Both the position numbers and the translations under genes were made by a program. The notes below the pieces were generated by a model. The model was not told the DNA's origin. It saw only the letters and a list, made by a program, of their open reading frames with translations, and did not search any database. Below are positions 24,579-31,969 of a stretch of DNA of 64,000 nt, piece after piece; position 1 is the first letter of the stretch, and each line of letters opens with the position of its first letter. The DNA is from DASRFA01 sp035651755 (lineage in GTDB: Bacteria; Desulfobacterota; Binatia; UBA12015): contig DASRFA010000027.1 of assembly GCA_035651755.1 (NCBI GenBank), positions 124,001 to 188,000 on the forward strand, in the 5' to 3' direction.

Positions 24579-25952
24579 GTGTCGAGCGAGCCGCTACGAA
24601 TTTGCCTTCTGACGTACCGCGGAAACCCGCGGTCGGGCGGGCAGGGCATCTACATCCGCCTCCTGTCGCGCGCGCTCGTCGAGCTCGGACACCGCGTCGA
24701 CGTGTGGAGCGGGCCGCCGTATCCCGAGCTCCTGCCCGGCGTCGGCTTCGTCGAGGTTCCGAGCCTCGATCTCTGGAACGAGGCGGCGTTCTTCCGCTTC
24801 CCGACGCTGCGCGAGCTCGCCGACCCGATCAACGTGTCCGAGTGGACGCGTACGGTCACCGGCGGCTTCCCCGAGCCTCTCACCTTCTGCCGGCGAGTGG
24901 CGCGCGACTTCGCGCGCGGCGCATCCGCCCGCTACGACGTCGTCCACGACAACCAGTCGCTCGGCCCCGGGCTGCTCGACATCCAGAAGCGGATGCCCGT
25001 CGTCGCGACGATCCACCACCCGGTCACCGTCGACCGCCGGATCGCGATCCGCGCGGCGCGCGGCTTCAAGAAGCGCGCCGGGCTGATCCGCTGGTACACG
25101 TTCCTCGGCTCGCAGCTCCGCGTGTCGCGCCGACTCGATCGCATCGTGACGATCTCCGAGGCGTCGACGCGCGACCTCGCGCGCGAGTACCGCCTGCCGC
25201 ACGAGCGCATGCGGATGGTCGGGAACGGCATCGACTTGTCGGTCTTCCGCCGGCTGCCGGGCGTCGCCCGGCGCGACGATCTGATCTTGACGACGCTCTC
25301 GAACGACTCGCCGCTCAAGGGATTCGCGTTCCTCCTCGAGGCGTACAAGACGCTGCGCGCGCGCCGGCCGAGTCTCGAGCTGCGCGTGATCGGCGTTCCG
25401 CACAAGCGCTCGCCGAGCGTCGAGGCGGTCCGCCGCCACGGTCTCGACGGCATCGTGCGCTTCACCGGCCGCGTCGACGCCGAGGACATCGCGCGCCACT
25501 ACGCGGAGGCGACGGTCGCGGTCGTGCCGTCTCTCTACGAAGGCTTCGGCTTTCCGGCCGGCGAGGCGATGGCGTGCGGCGTGCCGGTCGTGTCGACGCG
25601 GGCGGGCGCGCTGCCGGAGGTCGTCGGTCCGGAAGGCGAGGCGGGCGTCTTGGTGGAGCCGGGGAGCGGGCCCGCGCTCGCGCGCGCGGTCGACGAGCTC
25701 CTCGGCGCGCCGGAGCGCCGGCGTGCGATGGGCGAGGCGGGGCGCGCGCGCGTCGAGGCCCTCTTCACGTGGCAGCGCGCGGCGGAGCGGACGGTCGACG
25801 TCTACCGCGAGGCGATCGCCGAGCGCGCTTCCGGGCCCGGCGTCGCGCGCGCGCGGCGCGAGAACGCCGGCCGCCGGCCCGCGGTCGTCCGTCCCATCGC
25901 GGCCGACGGCGTCGCGGCGCGCGTCTCGGCCGGGGCGGAGGCGGGGTGCTGA
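24579..25952 (+). CDS. GT4-family glycosyltransferase
   Basis: 457 aa from a GTG at 24579 with a GGGGGAG Shine-Dalgarno. The N-domain has GGQGIYIRLLSRALVELGH, the acceptor-side loop of GT-B enzymes. The C-domain carries VGNGIDLSVF, LKGFAFLLEAY, FTGRV and the E-x7-E motif Glu321...Glu329 (YEGFGFPAGEAMACGVPVVS). It is a retaining transferase acting at the cytoplasmic face. The last 40 residues are Arg/Ala-rich and disordered. It overlaps the following methyltransferase by 7 bp. A weak promoter-like pair (TTGCAA 24439-24444, TAACCC 24462-24467) lies upstream. Confidence 0.93.
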   Translation: MSSEPLRICLLTYRGNPRSGGQGIYIRLLSRALVELGHRVDVWSGPPYPELLPGVGFVEVPSLDLWNEAAFFRFPTLRELADPINVSEWTRTVTGGFPEPLTFCRRVARDFARGASARYDVVHDNQSLGPGLLDIQKRMPVVATIHHPVTVDRRIAIRAARGFKKRAGLIRWYTFLGSQLRVSRRLDRIVTISEASTRDLAREYRLPHERMRMVGNGIDLSVFRRLPGVARRDDLILTTLSNDSPLKGFAFLLEAYKTLRARRPSLELRVIGVPHKRSPSVEAVRRHGLDGIVRFTGRVDAEDIARHYAEATVAVVPSLYEGFGFPAGEAMACGVPVVSTRAGALPEVVGPEGEAGVLVEPGSGPALARAVDELLGAPERRRAMGEAGRARVEALFTWQRAAERTVDVYREAIAERASGPGVARARRENAGRRPAVVRPIAADGVAARVSAGAEAGC

Positions 25953-26674
25953 CGGTCGAGCCCGAGCGGCTCGGGCTCGCGCCCGGGATGCGCGTCCTCG
26001 ACGTCGGCTGCGGGCAAGGTCGCCACGTGCGCGCGACGCGCCGCATGCCGGGCGTCGCCGGCTTCGCGCTCGACCTCGGCCGCGACGAGGTGCGCGCGAC
26101 CGCGAAGTCGCTGCGGGAGATCGACGGCTTGCCGGAGGCGCAGGGCGGCACCGTCGCGGGCGCCGGCGGATGGGGCGTCGTCCGCGGGAGCGGGTACGCG
26201 CTCCCGTTCGCCGACGGCTCGTTCGACTGCGTCATCGTCTCCGAGGTGCTCGAGCACCTGAACGACGACGACGCCGCCGTCGACGAGGCGACGCGCGTGC
26301 TCCGGCCGGGCGGAGTTCTCGCGGTCTCGGTTCCGCGCACCGGGCCCGAGGCCGTGTGCTGGGCGCTGTCGCACCGCTACCGCAACTCGCCGGGCGGCCA
26401 TGTTCGCATCTATCGGCGCTCGCAGGTCCGCCGGCTGGTCGAGTCGCGCGGGTATCGCGTCGTCGGGCGACACTTCGCGCACGCCCTTCACTCGCCGTTC
26501 TGGTGGCTCAAGTGCGCGCTCGGCCTGGACAACGATCGCGCCTGGCCGGTGCGCGTCTATCACCGGTTCCTCGTGTGGGATCTCATGCGGCGCCCGCGCT
26601 CGACGCGCGCCCTCGAGGTCGCGCTGAATCCCTTCCTCGGGAAGAGCTTCGTGCTCTACGCCGTCAAGCCATGA
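25946..26674 (+). CDS. Class I SAM-dependent methyltransferase
   Basis: 242 aa from a GTG at 25946 (GGAGG upstream), overlapping the GT4 stop. Motif I is VLDVGCGQGRHV; the acid and second strand are FALDLGRDEV. VIVSEVLEHLNDDDAAVDEATRVLRPGGVLAVSVP is a textbook Methyltransf_11 motif set. SPFWWLKCALGLDN and a C-terminal helix follow. The acceptor is probably the sugar or aglycone made by neighbouring enzymes. The stop overlaps the start of the toroid gene (ATGA 26671-26674). Confidence 0.92.
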   Translation: MLTVEPERLGLAPGMRVLDVGCGQGRHVRATRRMPGVAGFALDLGRDEVRATAKSLREIDGLPEAQGGTVAGAGGWGVVRGSGYALPFADGSFDCVIVSEVLEHLNDDDAAVDEATRVLRPGGVLAVSVPRTGPEAVCWALSHRYRNSPGGHVRIYRRSQVRRLVESRGYRVVGRHFAHALHSPFWWLKCALGLDNDRAWPVRVYHRFLVWDLMRRPRSTRALEVALNPFLGKSFVLYAVKP

Positions 26675-27831
26675 ACGCGCCGCGCTCGCGACGGCCGCAC
26701 CAGCGGCGCGGCGTCGGGCCGAGCCCGGCCGAGCGCGCGGCGACCGCCGACTGGATCGCGTCGGTCCAGCGCCCCGACGGCGAGATCCCGTGGTATCCCG
26801 GCGGCCGGTCGGATCCGTGGGACCACATCCACGCCGCGATGGGGCTCGCGGTCGCCGGGCGGCGCGAGGAGGCGTGCGCGGCGTACCGCTTCCTCGCCGC
26901 GACGCAGTACCCCGACGGCGGCTTCGCCTTCGAGCGCCAGTCCGGTCGCGTCCTGAACTCCAGCCGAGACTCCAACCACGCCGCGTATCTCGCGACCGGC
27001 CTCTGGCACCTCTACTGCGTCAAGCCCGATCCCGACTTCCTGGCCGAGATGTGGCCGACGCTCGAGCGCGCGATCGACTTCGTCGTGCGGCTGCAGGAGC
27101 CGTGGGGCGCGATCGCGTGGGCCGTCGATCCCGAGGGCCGTCCCTGGCGGACTCCGCTCCTGACCGGATCTTCTTCGGTGCACGGCAGCCTCGTCTGCGC
27201 GATCCGGATCGCGGAGCGCCTCGACCGGGACCGCCCCGCGTGGCGCGTCGCGCGCCAGCGCCTCGCGCTCGCGCTCTGCGAGGACATCGCTCGCTTCGAT
27301 CATGCCGATCTCCCCGAGCCGCCCGGCCGCCACTCGATGGACTGGTACTACCCGATCCTCGGCGGCGCGTGGCGCGGGGCGCCGGCGCGCGCGCGCCTCC
27401 TCGACGCGGGCTTCGCCGCGACGTTCCTCGAGGAAGGCGTCGGATGCCGCTGCGTACGCGAGCGGCCCTGGTACACGGTCGCGGAGACCTGCGAGTTCGC
27501 GGTCGCGCTCGACGCGGCCGGCATGCACGCGCGCGCGAAGCAGGTGCTCGGCTGGGTGGTGTCGCTGCGCGACGGGTCGGGCGCGTACTGGACGGGCGCG
27601 ACGCATCCCGACGGCGAGGTGTACCCGGAGGGCGAGCGCACCGCGTGGACTGCGGCGACCGTCCTGCTCGCCGCCGACGCGCTCGGCGGCGACTCGCCGA
27701 CCGCGAGCTTCTTTCGCGACCTCGACGGGCTCGACCTCCGCGACCGCCCGCTCGCGCGCGCGCCGCGCTCGCCGGTGGCGGCGGTCGCGACGCCGGCGCG
27801 CGAGATGTCGAAGGCGGCGCCGGGCGAGTAG
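26671..27831 (+). CDS. Alpha/alpha-toroid (prenyltransferase/terpene-cyclase-like) protein
   Basis: 386 aa from the ATG at 26671, overlapping the methyltransferase stop. Repeated helical units bear Q-x2-DG and YPDGG turns (WIASVQRPDGEIPWYPGG at 28-45, ATQYPDGGFAFERQ at 77-90, ATHPDGEVYPEGERTAWTAA at 310-329), typical of (alpha/alpha)6 toroids in squalene-hopene cyclase and protein prenyltransferase beta subunits. No DxDD cyclase motif and no prenyltransferase zinc triad are visible. Conserved-looking DPWDHIH, DSNHAAYLATG and MDWYYPILGG point to a sugar- or lipid-binding cavity. It could be a glycosidase, cyclase or scaffold; a catalytic claim is not supported. Confidence 0.78.
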   Translation: MNAPRSRRPHQRRGVGPSPAERAATADWIASVQRPDGEIPWYPGGRSDPWDHIHAAMGLAVAGRREEACAAYRFLAATQYPDGGFAFERQSGRVLNSSRDSNHAAYLATGLWHLYCVKPDPDFLAEMWPTLERAIDFVVRLQEPWGAIAWAVDPEGRPWRTPLLTGSSSVHGSLVCAIRIAERLDRDRPAWRVARQRLALALCEDIARFDHADLPEPPGRHSMDWYYPILGGAWRGAPARARLLDAGFAATFLEEGVGCRCVRERPWYTVAETCEFAVALDAAGMHARAKQVLGWVVSLRDGSGAYWTGATHPDGEVYPEGERTAWTAATVLLAADALGGDSPTASFFRDLDGLDLRDRPLARAPRSPVAAVATPAREMSKAAPGE

Positions 27832-27911
27832 AGTCGCCGGCGCGCCCTCCGCCACGCGCGTAGTTGTACGCGTCCGAGGAGTGCTCGAAGCCCGCGCGCG
27901 CCGAGAATCTC

Positions 27912-27930
27912 GCACGGAGTGGTTCCGTGC
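27912..27930 (+). terminator. Hairpin downstream of the GT4-methyltransferase-toroid operon
   Basis: A perfect 7-bp stem (GCACGGA-GTGGT-TCCGTGC) begins 81 bases after the toroid stop codon. No T-run follows, so it is either a weak or factor-assisted terminator, or an mRNA-end structure. It lies within the 190 bp before the histidine kinase start. Confidence 0.35.
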
Positions 27931-28021
27931 AGGTGCCGCTTCCCTTAGTCTTGGGAGAAGCTCCACCTCCGGGAAGGTCGGGGAGGGGTCGGTCGATGTG
28001 GTGGTGCGAACGGACGGACTC

Positions 28022-29374
28022 ATGGATCGAGGACGGTTCGCATCGGTCGATTCCGTGCGCCGCCGCATCGAGCGCCTGGTCGGCGATGCGTCGGACGAGC
28101 GCGGCGGAACCGAAGAAGAGAGGCGACGGCTCGTCGCCGCGGTGAAGAACGCGCTCGACGAGCTGCGCGCCGCGGAGGACGAGATTCGCCGTCGCGAGTA
28201 CGAGCTGCAGGAGCAGGCCGCAACCGAGGCGCGCGACGACTTCCTCGCCACGCTCTCGCACGAGCTCCGCACGCCGCTCAACGTGATCCTCGGCTGGACC
28301 GAGATGCTGCGGAACGAAGGGCTGGACGCGGAAAGCTCGGACCTCGCGCTCGGCAGCATCGAGCGCAACGCGAAGCAGCTGAACCAGCTCGTGGACGACC
28401 TCCTGAGCGTCTCGCGGGAGCGACGCATCGACGGCGCGCTCGACATGAGCCCCTGCGAGCTCCACCGCATCCTGACCGAGGCGATCGACATGGTGTGGCC
28501 GTCCGCGGCGGCGCGCGACATCCACCTGCGAGCGATCCTGAGCGACGCGGGATCGGTCGTCGCCGACGCGGAGCGGCTCCGGCAGTCGTTCGTCAATCTC
28601 CTGTCCAACGCCGCGAAGTTCTCGCCCGAGGGCGGCACGATCGACGTCGAGGTGCGACGGGTCGGACGCGCGCTCGAGATCCGCGTCCGAGACGACGGCA
28701 TCGGGATCCCGGCCGATCTGCTGCCGCACGTCTTCGATCGCTTCCGTCAGGGCGAGCCCGCGCCGGAGCGGCTGAACGAAGGCGTCGGCCTCGGGCTGTC
28801 GGTCGTGCGCGACATCGTCGCGGCGCATGGTGGCGACGTGTGGGCCGAAAGCGCCGGGGAGGGACACGGCGCCACCTTCACGGTGCGGCTGCCGCTCGCG
28901 CTCGGCGAGCTGGCGCAACCCGCGGCCGATGCGGCCGGCACGGTCGCGGGGGCGCCGCCGCAGGCGGAAGCTCCGCGCGCGGGCGCGCTCGACGGGTTGC
29001 TCGTCCTCGTGGCGGGGCTGCCGGGCGAGCGTTGTGGCCGCATCTGCGAGACGCTCGCGCGCGCGGGCGCGCAGGTCGTCAGGACGGGTTCGGAAGCAGA
29101 CGCGCTCGAGCGGGCGGCGGAGGACCCGCCGGACGCGCTCATCGTCGCGGCCGACGCGGCCCGCAGCGAGTCCTTCTTCGGACTCGCGCGCCAGCTCGAG
29201 GAGCGCTTCAGCGGTCGCCTGCCGGTCGTCGCGCTGACGCCTCCGAGCGGACCCGAGCGCGACTGGAACGCGCTCGACGCCGCCCTCCAGCTCTACCTGC
29301 CGATGCCGTCGGATCTGGCGCGTGTTGTCCCGCTCGTCGGTGCGGTGGCTCGGCTGAGCGGCTCCGGCCGGTAG
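28022..29374 (+). CDS. Histidine kinase with degenerate C-terminal receiver
   Basis: 450 aa from the ATG at 28022 (no good Shine-Dalgarno); a GTG at 27998 after GGGAGGGG is an equally good start. There is no transmembrane segment or sensor domain, only a coiled-coil N-terminus (about 30-70). HisKA has His80 in FLATLSHELRTPLNVILGW; HATPase has the N box NLLSNAAKF (192-200), DDGIGI and VGLGLSVVRDIVAAHGG. The C-terminal domain (about 323-445) has receiver-like strands, but the phosphoacceptor position is Ala376 and the switch Lys is Met (YLPMPS). No response regulator is adjacent. The pseudo-receiver may be regulatory. Confidence 0.9.
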   Translation: MDRGRFASVDSVRRRIERLVGDASDERGGTEEERRRLVAAVKNALDELRAAEDEIRRREYELQEQAATEARDDFLATLSHELRTPLNVILGWTEMLRNEGLDAESSDLALGSIERNAKQLNQLVDDLLSVSRERRIDGALDMSPCELHRILTEAIDMVWPSAAARDIHLRAILSDAGSVVADAERLRQSFVNLLSNAAKFSPEGGTIDVEVRRVGRALEIRVRDDGIGIPADLLPHVFDRFRQGEPAPERLNEGVGLGLSVVRDIVAAHGGDVWAESAGEGHGATFTVRLPLALGELAQPAADAAGTVAGAPPQAEAPRAGALDGLLVLVAGLPGERCGRICETLARAGAQVVRTGSEADALERAAEDPPDALIVAADAARSESFFGLARQLEERFSGRLPVVALTPPSGPERDWNALDAALQLYLPMPSDLARVVPLVGAVARLSGSGR

Positions 29375-29471
29375 GACCGGCTCGCGGCGCCGGCCCGCCT
29401 GCGATAAGAGCGGGGCCATCCCGCACTGTCGCGGCGCGTCCGGCGGGCGCGCTCGCCGCGAGGAGCACGCG

Positions 29472-30707
29472 ATGCAGCTTCGCGACGTGAACCTGATCGA
29501 TCCGGACGTGTTCGTGCCGGGCGTCCCGCACGAGATGTTTCGCGTGTTGCGGCGCGACGCGCCGGTCTACTGGCACGAGGGCGATGGCCGCGAGAGCGGC
29601 TTCTGGGCGATCACGAAGCACGCCGACGTCAAGCACGTGTCGCGGAATCCCGAGCTCTTCTCCTCCGAGCGGAAGGGCGTCATGTTCCGCGACCCGGCGC
29701 CCCACGAGCTGCCCGCGATCCAGGCGATCATGATCAGCATGGACCCGCCCCGGCACCGCCAGTACCGGAACCTCGTGAACAAGGTCTTCACGCCGCGCAT
29801 GGTCGAGCGCCTGCGCCCCCGCATCGCGGCGATCGTCGACGACATCTTCGACCGGCTCGGCGCGAGCGGCGAGTGCGACTTCGTCGAGCACGTCGCCGCG
29901 CCGCTGCCGATGGCGGTCATCTGCGAGATGATGGGCGTGCCCGACGAGGACCGCGCCGCGATCTACCAGCTCTCGAACCGGCTCATCGGCTTCGACGACC
30001 CGGAGCTCCGCCAGGAGACCCCGCCCGACGGCGTCATCGACTACAACCTGGCCTCCGCGGAGATGTTCGCCTACGGCGCCAAGCTCGCCGAAAGGGCGAG
30101 GCGCCATCCCGGCGACGATCTCGCGACGGCGCTGCTCGCCGCCGAGGTCGACGGCGAGCGCCTCTCGGACCTGGAGTTCAACTCTTTCTTCCTCCTGCTC
30201 GCGATCGCGGGCAACGAGACGACGCGCACCGTCACCACCAACGGGACGATCGCGCTCCTCGAGCACCCGGAGCAGCTCGCGGCCCTGCGGCGCGATCCGT
30301 CGCTCATCGACACCGCGGTCGAGGAGATGCTGCGCTGGGCTCCGCCCGTGCACCACTTCCGGCGCACGGCCACCGAGGACACGGAGATCCGCGGGGTCCG
30401 GATCCGCGCGAACGACAAGCTCCTCCTCTGGTACGGCTCAGCGAACCGCGACGAGGAGGTCTTCGCCGAGCCCGACCGCTTCGACGCGCGACGCGATCCG
30501 AACGAGCACCTCGCGTTCGGGATCGGCGAGCACTTCTGCCTGGGCGCGAGCCTCGCGCGGCTCGAGCTGCAGATGATCTTCTCCGGGCTCGTGCACCGCC
30601 TGCGCGACCTCGCGATCGTCGCGCCGCCGCGCCGCCTGCGCTCCAACTTCATCAACGGCGTGAAGGAGATGCAGGTCCGCTTCACGCCGGAGAGCGCGGC
30701 CGCATGA
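29472..30707 (+). CDS. Cytochrome P450, CYP125/142-like
   Basis: 411 aa, ATG at 29472 with GAGGAG. I-helix AGNETTR (246-252), ExxR in EEMLRW (Glu285, Arg288), the heme loop FGIGEHFCLGAS with Cys356, and DPPRHRQYRNLVNKVFTPR are all intact. No membrane anchor, so it is a soluble bacterial class I P450. The AGNETTR I-helix and FG-loop pattern resemble CYP125/CYP142 steroid side-chain hydroxylases; the substrate is inference. No ferredoxin or reductase is nearby. Its stop overlaps the SDR start (ATGA 30704-30707). Confidence 0.95.
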   Translation: MQLRDVNLIDPDVFVPGVPHEMFRVLRRDAPVYWHEGDGRESGFWAITKHADVKHVSRNPELFSSERKGVMFRDPAPHELPAIQAIMISMDPPRHRQYRNLVNKVFTPRMVERLRPRIAAIVDDIFDRLGASGECDFVEHVAAPLPMAVICEMMGVPDEDRAAIYQLSNRLIGFDDPELRQETPPDGVIDYNLASAEMFAYGAKLAERARRHPGDDLATALLAAEVDGERLSDLEFNSFFLLLAIAGNETTRTVTTNGTIALLEHPEQLAALRRDPSLIDTAVEEMLRWAPPVHHFRRTATEDTEIRGVRIRANDKLLLWYGSANRDEEVFAEPDRFDARRDPNEHLAFGIGEHFCLGASLARLELQMIFSGLVHRLRDLAIVAPPRRLRSNFINGVKEMQVRFTPESAAA

Positions 30708-31534
30708 CCGCCGCTCGACCCGCCGGAAGCCTCGCGGGCAAGGTCGCGCTCGTCACCGGCGCGAGCCGCGGCATCGGGGTCGCGATCGCGCGCCGGCTCG
30801 CGGAGGAGGGCGCCGCGGTCGCGCTCGTCGCGCGCACGCTGCACAGCCAGCCGGGAGCGCGCCTCCCGGGCTCGCTCGCCGAGACCGCGGAAGCGATCGC
30901 GGCGGCCGGTGGGCGCGCGGTCCCGATCGTCGCCAACCTGGCGGATCCCGAGGATCGCGCCCGGATCGTGCCCGAGGCGCGGCGCGCCCTCGGGCCGATC
31001 GACGTCCTGGTCCACAACGCAGCGGCCGCGATCTACGCCCCGATCGCCGAGATCCCGCTCCGGCGGCGACAGGTGATCTTCGAGGTCAACGTCCACGCGA
31101 CGATCGACCTGGCGCAGGCGGTGCTGCCGGAGATGCGGGCTCGCCGGCGCGGCTGGATCGTGAACCTCTCGAGCGCGAGCTCGCGGATCCCGGAAGGGCG
31201 CGACCTCGAGCGGACCGAGACGACGATCACCGCCTACGGCGCGAGCAAGGCGGCGCTCGAGCGCTTGACGGTCGGTCTCGCCGCCGAAGTTCGAGCCGAC
31301 GGCATCGCGGTCAACTCGGTAGCGCCGGTCGCGGCGGTGCGGACGCCGGGCGCGGACGCGCTCGTCGGAAAGCTGATGGACGAGCACCCCGAGCTGGTCG
31401 AGCCGGTCGAGTGGCTCGCCGAGGCCGTGCTCGTGCTCGCGACGTGCGATCCGAACACGTGCACGGGGCGGGTGCTCTACTCCGGGCCGTTCCTCGACGA
31501 GGTCGGCCGGAAGCCTTCGAGGAGGGCTCCATGA
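30704..31534 (+). CDS. SDR-family NAD(P)-dependent oxidoreductase
   Basis: 276 aa, ATG at 30704 overlapping the P450 stop. TGASRGIG, HNAAAA, the catalytic Ser in IVNLSSASSR and Y-G-A-S-K are all present, so it is a complete classical SDR. The loop between the Ser and Tyr is longer than usual (PEGRDLERTETTITA). It probably oxidises the hydroxyl introduced by the P450. Its stop overlaps the NTF2-like gene start (ATGA 31531-31534), making a coupled three-gene unit. Confidence 0.93.
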   Translation: MTAARPAGSLAGKVALVTGASRGIGVAIARRLAEEGAAVALVARTLHSQPGARLPGSLAETAEAIAAAGGRAVPIVANLADPEDRARIVPEARRALGPIDVLVHNAAAAIYAPIAEIPLRRRQVIFEVNVHATIDLAQAVLPEMRARRRGWIVNLSSASSRIPEGRDLERTETTITAYGASKAALERLTVGLAAEVRADGIAVNSVAPVAAVRTPGADALVGKLMDEHPELVEPVEWLAEAVLVLATCDPNTCTGRVLYSGPFLDEVGRKPSRRAP

Positions 31535-31944
31535 GCGAGGTCGAGGAGAAGCTTCGGTCCGCGTACCGGGCGTGGCACGACTCGAAGGCGTCGGATCCGT
31601 CGGCCTGGATGGCGCTCTTCGGCGACGACATCGTGGTGAAGTCGGTCGGCGACGGCGTCCCCGGCATCGAGTTCTCGATGCCGCGCCGCGGGCGCGAGGA
31701 GGCGACCCGCTACTTCGCCGACATCGCCCGCGACTGGGAGATGAGCTTCATCGAGGCCGACGAGTTCGTCTGCGACGGCGACCGCGTCGTCGTGCTCGGG
31801 CGCTGCGGCTGGAAGCACCGCGGCACCGGCAAGGACGCGAAATCGCCGTTCGCGCACTTCTGGCGGTTCCGGGGCGGCAAGGCCGCCGAGTTCCGCGAGT
31901 TCTTCGACACCGCGTGCGCGCTCGCCGCGGCCCAGCCGGGGTGA
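31531..31944 (+). CDS. SnoaL/NTF2-like domain protein
   Basis: 137 aa, ATG at 31531, overlapping the SDR stop, with GGAGGG upstream. The fold is marked by KLRSAYRAWHDSK, WMALFGDDIVVKSVG and VVVLGRCGWKHRGTG...FAHFWRFRGGKAAEFREFFDT. No certain catalytic pair is visible. Coupling to a P450 and an SDR suggests it isomerises or hydrates their product. It is convergent with the SGNH hydrolase gene. Confidence 0.87.
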   Translation: MSEVEEKLRSAYRAWHDSKASDPSAWMALFGDDIVVKSVGDGVPGIEFSMPRRGREEATRYFADIARDWEMSFIEADEFVCDGDRVVVLGRCGWKHRGTGKDAKSPFAHFWRFRGGKAAEFREFFDTACALAAAQPG

Positions 31945-31969
31945 GCGCGCCGTCCGCCGGGCTGCGCAG

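Noticed and set aside
26671..27831. Calling the toroid protein a squalene-hopene cyclase or prenyltransferase
   Set aside because: DxDD and the prenyltransferase zinc ligands are missing; only fold similarity is supported.
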